DNA of 64,000 nt from Pirellulales bacterium (GTDB taxonomy: Bacteria; Planctomycetota; Planctomycetia; Pirellulales; Thermoguttaceae), in contig JAFGRD010000100.1 in NCBI GenBank assembly GCA_016935315.1, positions 62,001 to 126,000 on the forward strand, in the 5' to 3' direction. The notes beneath the pieces are model-generated. The model did not search any database. It was given only the letters and a program-made list of their open reading frames with translations, and was not told where the DNA came from. How positions within the stretch are numbered: the stretch's first letter is position 1; each line of letters opens with the position of its first letter. This document shows, piece after piece, positions 38,095-46,526 of the stretch. The translations under genes were made by a program, and so were the position numbers.

Positions 38095-39006
38095 ATGAAC
38101 ATTGAGACGCTTCGCATTTTCTGCGACGTGGTCCAGCACCAGAGCTTCTCGCGCGGCGCGGCGGTCAACGACGTGAGCCAGTCTGCGGCCACCCAGTCGG
38201 TGCACCGCCTGGAGCGCCACTTCGGCGTTTCTCTGGTCGATCGAAGCAAACGTCCCTTCGTGCTGACGCCCGAGGGCCAGGTGTGCTTCGAGGGCTTTCG
38301 GGAAGTGCTCGACCAGTACGACGCGGTGGACGCGAAGGTCCGTTCCTTGCGGGGAGAGATTGGCGGGATCGTCCGCGTGGCAGCCATCTATTCGGTGGGG
38401 CTGCACGACATGAGCCGCTGCATGCAGGACTTCATGCGACGCTATCCGAAGGCCAAGGTGCAACTGGAGTACTTGCGCCCGAACAAGGTGCTGGACGCGA
38501 TACTCAATGCCGAGGTCGACCTGGGCATTCTCTCTTATCCAACGCCGTCGCCCGATCTGAGCGTCGTCCCCTTGCGTTCCGAGAGAATGGTGCTGGCCTG
38601 TCATCCCGATCACAGGCTGGCGCGGGAGGAGGCGGTCACGGCCGAACACCTCCAGGGCGAGAACTTCATCGGCTTCGATCGCGATTTGAGCATCCGCAAG
38701 GAGATTGACCGGTATTTGCGACAGCGCTCCGTCCGTGTTCAAATGATGATGGAGTTCGACAACATCCAGACGATCAAACAGGCCGTCGAAATCGGCGCCG
38801 GAATCAGCGTTCTGCCGGAACCGACAATTCGCGAAGAGACCGCCAGCGGCCGGCTAGCGGCCATTCGGCTGATCGCGCCCGAACTGCGGCGGCCGATCGG
38901 CATCGTCTACCGTCAGCGTCGCGTGCTGCCGCCCACGGCCGCCAAGTTCGCCGAGATGCTGCAAGAGGTTCAGGGAGAACGGGTCGAAGAAGAGAGTGGT
39001 CATTGA
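38095..39006 (+). CDS. LysR-family transcriptional regulator
   Basis: A 303-residue DNA-binding regulator. The N-terminal winged helix-turn-helix (IETLRIFCDVVQHQSFSRGA, SQSAATQSVHRLERHFGVSL) is typical of LysR proteins. It is followed by a type-2 periplasmic-binding-like effector domain (~90-300; VRVAAIYSVGLHDMSR, VDLGILSYPTPSPDL, AVEIGAGISVLPEPTI), related by eye to the CysB/CysL subgroup. ATG 38095 is preferred over a GTG at 38092. It is followed after 34 bases by the RACo-like gene, so they likely form an operon. The effector is unknown. Confidence 0.9.
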   Translation: MNIETLRIFCDVVQHQSFSRGAAVNDVSQSAATQSVHRLERHFGVSLVDRSKRPFVLTPEGQVCFEGFREVLDQYDAVDAKVRSLRGEIGGIVRVAAIYSVGLHDMSRCMQDFMRRYPKAKVQLEYLRPNKVLDAILNAEVDLGILSYPTPSPDLSVVPLRSERMVLACHPDHRLAREEAVTAEHLQGENFIGFDRDLSIRKEIDRYLRQRSVRVQMMMEFDNIQTIKQAVEIGAGISVLPEPTIREETASGRLAAIRLIAPELRRPIGIVYRQRRVLPPTAAKFAEMLQEVQGERVEEESGH

Positions 39007-39040
39007 TGTCCGCACAGCGAATAATCCCGGGTGACCCGTG

Positions 39041-40894
39041 ATGCGTGAAGCAGAGATTTCCGTCACGTTTCGGCCGTCGGGCAAGACCGTTTACGTCTTG
39101 AAGGGCACCAGACTGCTGGAAGCGGCCGCGGGCGCTGATCTCGTGCTCGACCTGCCGTGTGGCGGCGAGGGCATTTGCGGGAAGTGCCGGGTGGTCGTTT
39201 CCGGCGGGGCCTGCGAGCCGACCCCGGCCGAACGCCGCGCCTTTTCCGACGAGCAGCTTCGCCGGGGATTCCGCTTGGCGTGCCAGTCGTCGGTATGCGG
39301 GCCGATGACGGTCGAGGTGCCCCAGACTTCCCTGCTGCCCGCCAGGCACAAGATCCTGGAGCAGACGGCACAGACCTCGCCGGTTCCGGTCGATCCGCCG
39401 ATTCGGAAACAATACGTCGAGCTGACGACTCCCCGCCGCGGCGACGACCAGGCCGACCTGACTCGCCTCGAACAGGCCGTCGGACCATTCGACGCCGATC
39501 TGGAATCGGTGCGTTACCTTCCCGGGCAATTGCGAAGGGCCGGCTTCCGCGGCACCGCCGTGTTGGCCGAAGAGCGGATCCTGGACTTTGAGCCCCAGAA
39601 CACGGAGGCGGTGAATCTCGCCGTCGCGGTCGACGTCGGCACGACCACGCTGGCTGCGGCGCTGCTGGACGCGAACACGGGTCGTGAGTTGGGCGTCACC
39701 TCACGGCTGAATCCGCAGACCCGTTTCGGCGACGACGTGCTCTCCCGGATTCTCTTCGCGCGGCAGGAGGAACATGCCTTGGGGTTGCTCCATGCGACGA
39801 TCGTGACGGCCGTCAACGAGATGATTCGCGAGTTGGCCGATCGGACGGGGATCGATCGCCTGCGGATCTACCAAATCACGCTTTCCGGCAACACTACGAT
39901 GCAGCAACTGCTCTGCCGAGTCGATCCCAGTTCCTTGGGAGAAGTGCCGTTTGTGCCGGCGGTCGGGCGCGGGCTGGCATTGCAGGCGTCCGAGTTGGGG
40001 CTGGAGATCCATCCGCGCGCCCTGGTGCGCGTGATGCCGGTGATTGGCGGATTCGTCGGCGGCGACACGGTGTCGGGAATCCTGGCTACCGGGCTGGCGG
40101 AAAACGAGGGACCGACGCTGCTGGTCGACATCGGCACCAACGGCGAGATCGTGTTGTCTGCCGACGGCAAGCTGTCGGCCGCGTCGACCGCCGCGGGCCC
40201 GGCGTTCGAAGGGGCGCGGATTTCCCACGGGATGCGGGGCGCCAACGGGGCGATCGAGAAAATCGTGGTCGACGGCCGGTTGCGGATCAACGTGATCGGC
40301 GACGTTCCGCCGGTCGGCTTGTGCGGCTCGGGTTTGATCGACGTCGCCGCCGAATTGCTGCGCCATGGACTGCTCAGCCCCGAGGGTCGCCTGCAAACTC
40401 CGGAGCGACTGTCGTCCGACGTGCTGCCGGACCTCGCCCAACGCCTGATCGTGCACGACGGCCACCCGGCCTTTCTCTTGGCTTCGGCGGCGGAGACCGG
40501 CAACGCGAGGCCGGTCCTCTTGACCCAGCGCGATCTGCGTGAGCTGCAACTGGCCACGGGGGCCATTCGGGCGGGAGTCGAGATCCTTCTGCGACGTGCC
40601 GGCGTGGACCCCGCCGATCTGAAGGCCGTGCTGATCGCCGGCGGATTCGGCAACTTCATTCGGCGCAACAACGCACAGCGAATCGGTCTGATTCCCCCGC
40701 GGGTTGCCCATCGCCATATCCGCTACCAGGGAAACACGTCGCTGGCCGGTGCCCGCCTGGTCGCTCTGTCCCGCAAGGCCTTCGTCGCCGCCGAAGAGTT
40801 GGCACGCCGTACCGAACACGTGGATCTTTCGTGTGATCCCGAGTTCCAGACAGCGTTTTCCGAAGCGATGATCTTTCCCAGCGATGTCGACTGA
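39041..40894 (+). CDS. RACo-like 2Fe-2S/ASKHA protein (DUF4445)
   Basis: A 617-residue protein. The N-terminus (1-95) is a plant-type ferredoxin domain with Cys40, Cys46, Cys49 and Cys81 (CGGEGICGKC ... RLACQSS). The remainder is the ASKHA/DUF4445 domain with AVDVGTTTLAAALLDANTG, LLVDIGTNGEIVL and LIAGGFGNFIRR for ATP binding. This organisation is that of reductive activators of corrinoid proteins (RACo, RamA-like), which use ATP to drive Co(II) to Co(I) reduction. No corrinoid protein or methyltransferase is near, so the target is open. ATG 39041 is preferred to GTG 39038. It follows the LysR gene. Confidence 0.85.
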   Translation: MREAEISVTFRPSGKTVYVLKGTRLLEAAAGADLVLDLPCGGEGICGKCRVVVSGGACEPTPAERRAFSDEQLRRGFRLACQSSVCGPMTVEVPQTSLLPARHKILEQTAQTSPVPVDPPIRKQYVELTTPRRGDDQADLTRLEQAVGPFDADLESVRYLPGQLRRAGFRGTAVLAEERILDFEPQNTEAVNLAVAVDVGTTTLAAALLDANTGRELGVTSRLNPQTRFGDDVLSRILFARQEEHALGLLHATIVTAVNEMIRELADRTGIDRLRIYQITLSGNTTMQQLLCRVDPSSLGEVPFVPAVGRGLALQASELGLEIHPRALVRVMPVIGGFVGGDTVSGILATGLAENEGPTLLVDIGTNGEIVLSADGKLSAASTAAGPAFEGARISHGMRGANGAIEKIVVDGRLRINVIGDVPPVGLCGSGLIDVAAELLRHGLLSPEGRLQTPERLSSDVLPDLAQRLIVHDGHPAFLLASAAETGNARPVLLTQRDLRELQLATGAIRAGVEILLRRAGVDPADLKAVLIAGGFGNFIRRNNAQRIGLIPPRVAHRHIRYQGNTSLAGARLVALSRKAFVAAEELARRTEHVDLSCDPEFQTAFSEAMIFPSDVD

Positions 40895-40908
40895 AGCGTA
40901 CGGCCTCG

Positions 40909-41241
40909 CTAGTGTCCGCCGCAGCCGGGGCACCCCCCTCCGCGGGGTTGGTTGGGGTTCTCGATCGAGAAGCCGCGGCCCGTGGGGCCGTCCTGGAAAT
41001 CGATCGTCGTCCCGTCCAGATGCAAGGCCATTTTCTTGCGGGTGACCAGCGAGACACCGTGGTGTTGGTATCGGGCGTCGAGCTTGGGATCGAAGTCGGT
41101 CTGGAAGCCCAGGCTGTACTGCAAGCCGGAACATCCGCCGCCGGTAACGCTCATCCGCAACACCGCATCGGCTTCGACCTTCTGAGTTTCCATATACCGC
41201 TTGACTTCCTCAGCCGCGGCTTCGGTCAGTGTGATCGCCAT
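40909..41241 (-). CDS. Iron-sulfur cluster assembly protein (IscA/HesB family)
   Basis: A 110-residue A-type carrier that hands Fe-S clusters to target proteins. Family features are ITLTEAAAEEVKRYME, LRMSVTGGGCSGLQYSLGF (Cys37) and a C-terminal Cys pair. The pair is CPGC (Cys104, Cys107), one residue wider than the usual C-G-C, as read in GGGCPGCGGH. The tail lacks the usual ESF/SSF ending. It is convergent with the 2Fe-2S RACo-like gene, 14 bases away. Confidence 0.88.
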   Translation of the reverse strand: MAITLTEAAAEEVKRYMETQKVEADAVLRMSVTGGGCSGLQYSLGFQTDFDPKLDARYQHHGVSLVTRKKMALHLDGTTIDFQDGPTGRGFSIENPNQPRGGGCPGCGGH

Positions 41242-41432
41242 GGTTGAAATCCACTCCCCTATTTGAGGTCTCGATCTCGATTAATCAACTTGTGAATGAT
41301 ACCCCGGCGACCCCCGCAAGCCAAGCGCGCTGACAGCGGCAAGCAGCCGGCACCAGCCATTGGAATACGGTATCTGGGCAGTTTGTACCACCCAGGCATC
41401 TCCAAGGCCCCCCCGCGACTGCTTGTCGGGTG

Positions 41433-41460
41433 TTGGCAGGGGAAGTAGACTTGATATATT
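41433..41460 (+). promoter_or_regulatory. Putative sigma-70-type promoter of uxaC
   Basis: TTGGCA (41433-41438), a 16-base spacer and TATATT (41455-41460), about 55 bases before the GTG start of uxaC. The match to the -35/-10 consensus is good. Confidence 0.5.
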
Positions 41461-41515
41461 CGGTCGGCGGTCGACAAGGGCCTGCTACCCGACACAACGA
41501 GTGGAGAAAGACGCT

Positions 41516-42943
41516 GTGAAGGACAAGTTCATTACTGAGGACTTTTTGCTGCAAAGTGACCAGGCGGTAACGCTGTACCACCAATACGCGCGCGGCATGC
41601 CGATCCTCGATTACCATTGTCATCTGCCACCGCAGCAGATCGCCGAGAATCACCGCTTCGAGAACCTTACCCAGGCTTGGCTATCCGGGGACCACTACAA
41701 GTGGCGGGCGATGCGCGCCGCCGGCGTCGGCGAGCCATACTGCACCGGCGATGCCTCGGATTGGGACAAGTTCCAGAAATGGGCGGAGACGGTGCCCCAG
41801 ACCGTCCGCAATCCCCTCCATCACTGGACCCATCTGGAGTTGAAGCGGCCGTTTGGGATCAGCGATCGGTTGCTGGGGCCGGAGACGGCCAAGGGCATCT
41901 GGGACGAGACGTGCGAGATGCTGGCGCAAGATGACTTCTCCGCTCGTGGGATCATGCAGCAGATGAACGTGGTTCTGGTTTGCACGACGGACGACCCGGT
42001 GGACAGCTTGGAATACCACGCGATGATCCTGGCGGACCCGTCGTTCGCGATCAAGGTGCTGCCGGCGTTCCGGCCCGACAAGGCCATGGACGTCACGGCA
42101 CCCGAGGATTTCAACGCCTGGGTCGACCGGCTGGCGGAGATCAGCAACGTTGACGTGAAGGACGACTTCCATACGTACATGGAAGCCATTTGCCAGCGAC
42201 ACGATTTCTTCCACAGCATGGGGTGCCGGCTCTCCGATCACGGTGTGGAGACGATGTACTGCGAGGAGTACACGGACTCGGAAATCAGCACCATTTTCCG
42301 CCGGATCCGCCGGGGTAATGACCTGCGGCCCAAGGAGATTGTGAAGTTCAAGTCGGCGATGCTCTACGAGTTGGCCCTGCTGGACCACGAGAAGCGCTGG
42401 ACGCAACAGTACCATCTCGGGGCGCTGCGGAACAACAACACGCGGTTTTTCCATACAGTCGGCCCCGACGCGGGCTTCGATTCGATGGGTGATTTCCTGA
42501 TCGCCGAGCAGATGTCCAGGTTCTTTGACCGGCTCGATCGTGATGACCGGTTGGCCAAAACAATCGTCTACAACGTCAATCCGGCCCACAACGACGTGGT
42601 GGCGACGATGGTTGGCAACTTCCAGGACGGGAGCCTGCCCGGCAAAATGCAGTTCGGCAGCGGCTGGTGGTTCCTCGACCAGATGGACGGGATGCGGAAG
42701 CAACTCGATTCGCTCTCGAACCAGGGGCTGTTGAGTCGTTTCGTCGGTATGCTGACCGACAGCCGCTCGTTCCTTTCTTACCCCCGGCACGAGTACTTTC
42801 GCCGAGTCCTCTGCAATCTGCTGGGCAATGAGATGCGGCAGGGTCTGCTGCCGAACGATCTGGAGATGATCGGTTCGCTGGTGCAAGACATCTGTTACCA
42901 CAACGCAGCAGGCTACTTCGGGTTCGAGTTGGACGACTCCTGA
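41516..42943 (+). CDS. uxaC: Uronate isomerase
   Basis: Interconverts D-glucuronate/fructuronate and D-galacturonate/tagaturonate at the entry of hexuronate breakdown. The 475-residue protein fits the family length. The metal site of the amidohydrolase fold is seen in ILDYHCHLPPQQIAENH. The N-terminal DDFLL-type start appears as FITEDFLLQSDQAVTLYHQY, and NNTRFFHTVGPDAGFDSMGD, SFLSYPRHEYFRRVLCN and CYHNAAGYFGFEL are typical. The GTG at 41516 follows GTGGAGAAAGACG. A promoter lies just upstream. No other hexuronate genes are in the window. Confidence 0.92.
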   Translation: MKDKFITEDFLLQSDQAVTLYHQYARGMPILDYHCHLPPQQIAENHRFENLTQAWLSGDHYKWRAMRAAGVGEPYCTGDASDWDKFQKWAETVPQTVRNPLHHWTHLELKRPFGISDRLLGPETAKGIWDETCEMLAQDDFSARGIMQQMNVVLVCTTDDPVDSLEYHAMILADPSFAIKVLPAFRPDKAMDVTAPEDFNAWVDRLAEISNVDVKDDFHTYMEAICQRHDFFHSMGCRLSDHGVETMYCEEYTDSEISTIFRRIRRGNDLRPKEIVKFKSAMLYELALLDHEKRWTQQYHLGALRNNNTRFFHTVGPDAGFDSMGDFLIAEQMSRFFDRLDRDDRLAKTIVYNVNPAHNDVVATMVGNFQDGSLPGKMQFGSGWWFLDQMDGMRKQLDSLSNQGLLSRFVGMLTDSRSFLSYPRHEYFRRVLCNLLGNEMRQGLLPNDLEMIGSLVQDICYHNAAGYFGFELDDS

Positions 42944-42951
42944 ACCACCTC

Positions 42952-43043
42952 TTTCCCCTGCCGCTGGCACCTGGTTTCCCCTGCCGCTGGCGCCTGGTTT
43001 TCCCTGCCGCTGGCACCTGGTTTCCCGTGCCGCTGGCACCTGG
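42952..43043. repeat. Perfect-period 4 x 23 bp tandem array
   Basis: Four directly repeated units with consensus starting TTTCCCCTGCCGCTGGCACC, each exactly 23 bases, at 42952, 42975, 42998 and 43021; each differs from the consensus at zero or one base. It begins 9 bases after the uxaC stop. The unit is not a multiple of three and is not translated. Confidence 0.9.
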
Positions 43044-43264
43044 CGCGAGGTCCCGCCCTGTTAAGTTGGGTGGACTGCGCCCGCTTTTCCCAACTTAGCG
43101 GTTCTCCGGGCTTTGGCGCCTTATCTGGATGTGCCCGTTGAGCCGTTCCGATTAGTTATGCTGATTGAAGGAATGGTATGAGAAGCCGGTGCCGCTTCCA
43201 CGGACGTTGCGGTTCTCGCGACGCGTCGCCGCGCCGGTCATGTTCCACGGAAGGAGACCGAAAA
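43044..43264. promoter_or_regulatory. Leader region of the porin gene with a 9-bp inverted repeat
   Basis: TAAGTTGGG (43062-43070) and CCCAACTTA (43089-43097) form a perfect 9-bp inverted repeat with an 18-base loop. It could terminate uxaC transcription or be an operator for the porin; there is no T run immediately after it. The porin start follows at 43265. Confidence 0.45.
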
Positions 43265-44860
43265 ATGCAGAGATGGCAATGGACATTGCCAATCGTTGCC
43301 GCCGTGCTCAGCCTGGCGTGCAGCGGCTGGGCCCTGGCGGAGGGGAGATCTCGCGGGCCGACCCACGACGCGGCAAGACCGGCGGCCTACCGGTCCATTG
43401 CCGACGATGCCTCCTACGTTTCGACGGCGATGTTCCAGCAGGAGGGTGAGGGATCCCCGTTCATGGACGAGCCGACCGTGGCCCCGGCTCCGCTGCCGGA
43501 AGGCGATCCGGGCGAAGCCATCGTGACCGATGAGCCGCCGCCGGACGCCGCCGAGGAAGGACAGCCGACGGACGATTACGGCGGGCCCGACGGGCGTGGC
43601 GAAGGGGGGGACCATGGGGCCGGCTTGGGCGCAACCGCGGGTTCCTGGGCGGGCACGTCGGACTACTGCACGGGCACGTGCGGTCCGCGCTGCAATGCGT
43701 GCGGCGCATCCGCGCGGGGTGACCGCGGCTTCACCTTCGGCGGATGGGTCGACCAGGGGGTAACCGCCAACTGTTACCATCCGGCGGATCGCTTCAACGG
43801 CCCGGTGACGTTCAACGACCGCGACGGGGAGTACCAACTCAATCAACTCTGGGTCTACGCGGAAAAAATCGTCGACACCGGAGGCTGCGGCTGGGACGTC
43901 GGAGGCCGGGTAGACTTCATGTACGGAACCGACCATCGCTTCACCATGGCACGCGGTTTGGAGACGAACCGCGACGGGAGCGACAAGTGGAACTCGGAAC
44001 GGTTCTACGGAACTGCCATGCCGCAGGCGTACGTCGACGTCGCCTACAACGATCTGACCGTGCGCATGGGACACTTCTTCACGATCATCGGCTATGAGGG
44101 CGTGAGCGCGCCGAACAACTTCTTCTACTCCCACGCCTACACGATGCAGTACGGCGAGCCGTTTACCCATACCGGCTTGCTGGCGACCTACGCGCTGACC
44201 GACCGGATCTCCATCAGCGGCGGGTTCGATCGCGGGTGGGACAACTGGGAAGACAACAACCAGAGCCTGTCCTTCCTGGGTGGAGCCGGCTGGACCAGCT
44301 ACGACCAGGCATCGTCGCTGACGTTCGCCGTCTCGACGGGACCGTATGACGACGCCGGCCAGTTGAACCGGTTCATGTACAGCGTCGTCTTCTCCCATCA
44401 GATGACTCCTCGTCTGCTGTGGGTCATCCAGCACGACCTGGGAGTCGACAACAACGGCGGCAGGACGCTTGGCAATGGAGTGGTCGAAGACGCTCAGTGG
44501 TACGGCATCAACCAGTACTTCATCTACCGCATCGATCGAGCCTGGGACCTCGGCGCGCGGGTCGAATGGTTCGCCGACGACGACGGCACGCGCGTCGGCG
44601 GGATCGGAGCGCCCCACGGCTGGGACCTGGGTCCCGACGTCGGTCCGAACACGCAAGGCAACCAGATCGGCTGGGCGGGTGATTTCTTTGCAGTCTCGGT
44701 CGGGCTGAACTGGAAGCCTTGCGACAACGTCAAGGTGCGGCCCGAGTGCCGTTGGGACTGGTACCGCGGTCCCAGGGACGCCGCCAACCGACTGCCCTAC
44801 GACGCCGGAAGCCGCGCTTACCAGTTCACGTTCGCCACCGATTTGGTGGTCACATTCTAA
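43265..44860 (+). CDS. Outer-membrane beta-barrel porin (BBP2/OmpL-like)
   Basis: A 531-residue protein with a signal peptide (LPIVAAVLSLACSGWALAEG). A ~100-residue low-complexity segment rich in Pro, Asp and Gly and a Cys cluster (TGTCGPRCNACG) precede the barrel. From ~170 to the end there are alternating polar/aromatic strands (FTFGGWVDQGVTANCYHPAD, PQAYVDVAYNDLTVRMGHFF, HTGLLATYALTDRISISGGF). The last residues are DLVVTF, with the C-terminal Phe typical of outer-membrane insertion. This agrees with the planctomycete BBP2 'putative beta-barrel porin' family. AAGGAGA lies upstream of ATG 43265. The specificity is unknown. Confidence 0.8.
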   Translation: MQRWQWTLPIVAAVLSLACSGWALAEGRSRGPTHDAARPAAYRSIADDASYVSTAMFQQEGEGSPFMDEPTVAPAPLPEGDPGEAIVTDEPPPDAAEEGQPTDDYGGPDGRGEGGDHGAGLGATAGSWAGTSDYCTGTCGPRCNACGASARGDRGFTFGGWVDQGVTANCYHPADRFNGPVTFNDRDGEYQLNQLWVYAEKIVDTGGCGWDVGGRVDFMYGTDHRFTMARGLETNRDGSDKWNSERFYGTAMPQAYVDVAYNDLTVRMGHFFTIIGYEGVSAPNNFFYSHAYTMQYGEPFTHTGLLATYALTDRISISGGFDRGWDNWEDNNQSLSFLGGAGWTSYDQASSLTFAVSTGPYDDAGQLNRFMYSVVFSHQMTPRLLWVIQHDLGVDNNGGRTLGNGVVEDAQWYGINQYFIYRIDRAWDLGARVEWFADDDGTRVGGIGAPHGWDLGPDVGPNTQGNQIGWAGDFFAVSVGLNWKPCDNVKVRPECRWDWYRGPRDAANRLPYDAGSRAYQFTFATDLVVTF

Positions 44861-44927
44861 ACAGATCTGCGCGATTCCTGCCCGCCACCCCAAGCACTCC
44901 AACCGCGGAATCCTCCGCCCTTCAAGT

Positions 44928-44965
44928 GGCCGCCGATGCCATCCCCTGGCATCGGCGGCCGTTTT
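44928..44965 (+). terminator. Rho-independent terminator after the porin gene
   Basis: A perfect 14-bp stem, GGCCGCCGATGCCA (44928-44941) with TGGCATCGGCGGCC (44947-44960), loop TCCCC, followed by GTTTT. It is one of the strongest hairpins in the window. Confidence 0.88.
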
Positions 44966-45002
44966 GCGGCGATGGCGGACGAATCGGACCTCTGCGGAGG
45001 CC

Positions 45003-45106
45003 CATTGACGCTTGCACAGTCAATGCGCGAGGGCGACCAACGGGAGCCCCATTTTTTCCGGCCTCCCGTTGGCCGGCCTGGATCATTCACAATGCAGACA
45101 TCAATA
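45003..45106 (+). repeat. Dispersed imperfect palindrome, copy C (104 bp)
   Basis: Begins CATTGACGCTTGC and ends GCAGACATCAATA. The left 44 bases and the reverse complement of the right 44 bases agree at about three quarters of positions, so the whole unit can fold into one long hairpin with a CCATTTTTTCC-type loop. It lies between the porin terminator and the promoter of the pseudopilus operon. Confidence 0.8.
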
Positions 45107-45128
45107 GAGACAATTCCCGGCGGGAAGC

Positions 45129-45157
45129 TTGCCGACACCGAGGTTTTCGGATATATT
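45129..45157 (+). promoter_or_regulatory. Putative promoter of the gspE-F-F-F pseudopilus operon
   Basis: TTGCCG (45129-45134), a 17-base spacer and TATATT (45152-45157), about 70 bases before the start of the GspE-like gene. Confidence 0.5.
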
Positions 45158-45226
45158 GATGTTGCCTGTTCGGGGCAGAAGGGTGAAGTGTTCTGCTGCA
45201 CCGCCGGACGAGGGGAGGCAACCGCA

Positions 45227-46516
45227 ATGCGGGAGTCGATCTCCGATCGCCTGGATGCGGAGCTGGCCAAGCTCGATCCGGCCGATCCCCATTTCGCTAC
45301 CGATGCCGTCGATTGCATGCTGGCCGCCGGACGCGCGGCCGGTGCGAGCGATCTCCACCTGCAGCCCGGTGCCGACGGGCTCCAATTGAAGGCTCGCACC
45401 GACGGTGTCTTGCGGCAGATCGCCGTGTTTCCTGCCGAGGTCGCCGGGAATATCGTTTCGCGTCTGAAGGTCCGGGCGGAGCTGCTGACCTACCACACCG
45501 ATCGGCCCCAAGAAGGCCGCATCCGCACGCCGGACGGCCAGACCGAGATCCGGGTGAGCACCTTCCCGACGCTGCACGGCGAGAAGGCCGTCGTGCGGCT
45601 GTTCGGCGTCTCGGGGCGATACGAACGGCTCGACGACCTGGGATTGCACGATGAAGTGTTCGCCCGATTGCGGCAACTGCTGGCGGAAACCTCGGGGGCC
45701 GTGCTGGTGTCCGGACCGGCCGGCAGCGGCAAGACGACGACGGCCTACGCGTGCCTAAGGGAGCTTGCGCGAGAGACCGAGGAAGCACGAAGCCTCGTTT
45801 CGATCGAGGACCCGATCGAAGTGGCTGTGGCCGGCGTGGCCCAATCCCAGGTGAACCCGGCCGTCGGGCTCGACCTGGCCACCGGGCTGCGCTTCCTGAT
45901 GCGTCAGGATCCCGAGGTGATCCTGGTGGGCGAAATCCGCGATCGTCCGACGGCGGAGGCCGCCATGCGGGCCTCGTTGACCGGGCATCTGCTGCTGAGC
46001 ACGTTTCACGCCGGCAGCGCCGCCGAAACGGTCAGCCGGCTGCTGGACATGGGCATCGAGCCGTACGTCCTGCGCAGCGGCCTGCTGGGAATCCTTTGCC
46101 AGCGCCTGGTCCGCAGACTCTGCCGGTGTGCCACGCTCTCCGAGGAGCCCGACGCCGCGCTGGGGCTGCCGGTCGAGCGGGTCATGGTGCCGGTGGGCTG
46201 CGATGCCTGTGGCGGCACCGGCTACCAGGGGCGTCTGCTGCTGGCCGAAATGCTCACGCCCAAGCGCACGGAGCTCGGCCGGGCCATCCTCTCGCGTTCC
46301 GACACGGCCACCCTGGAGCATTTGGCGGTAGGGGCCGGAATGATCACCCGCTGGCAGCGGGCCTGTTGGGCGGTCGAGTCCGGTTTGACCAGTCCGGCGG
46401 AAGTCCGCCGGGTGCTGGGTTTCTCGGACACCACCGACGGCATATCCGGCGACCCCGCACGGCAATCGGTGCTGCGCCGGCCGACGGGAACACCTTCCAA
46501 GGACCGACACGGATAG
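45227..46516 (+). CDS. GspE/PilB-type secretion ATPase
   Basis: Hexameric ATPase that powers assembly of a pilus or pseudopilus; cytoplasmic, at the inner membrane. The 429-residue protein lacks the ~100-150-residue N-terminal domain of typical GspE. Present are the N2-domain start (GASDLHLQPGADGLQ), Walker A GPAGSGKTTTAY (~residue 163-174), the Asp box SIEDPIEV, Walker B EVILVGEIRD and the His box GHLLLSTFHA. The zinc-type cysteines (LCRC, CDACGGTGYQGR) are there too. ATG 45227 follows GGGGAGG; the open frame begins further upstream but inside the repeat. First gene of the operon, 10 bases before the first F gene. Confidence 0.9.
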   Translation: MRESISDRLDAELAKLDPADPHFATDAVDCMLAAGRAAGASDLHLQPGADGLQLKARTDGVLRQIAVFPAEVAGNIVSRLKVRAELLTYHTDRPQEGRIRTPDGQTEIRVSTFPTLHGEKAVVRLFGVSGRYERLDDLGLHDEVFARLRQLLAETSGAVLVSGPAGSGKTTTAYACLRELARETEEARSLVSIEDPIEVAVAGVAQSQVNPAVGLDLATGLRFLMRQDPEVILVGEIRDRPTAEAAMRASLTGHLLLSTFHAGSAAETVSRLLDMGIEPYVLRSGLLGILCQRLVRRLCRCATLSEEPDAALGLPVERVMVPVGCDACGGTGYQGRLLLAEMLTPKRTELGRAILSRSDTATLEHLAVGAGMITRWQRACWAVESGLTSPAEVRRVLGFSDTTDGISGDPARQSVLRRPTGTPSKDRHG

Positions 46517-46526
46517 GATCTGCACA

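Noticed and set aside
42952-43043. Possible CRISPR array
   Set aside because: The units are contiguous without spacers and no cas genes are near.
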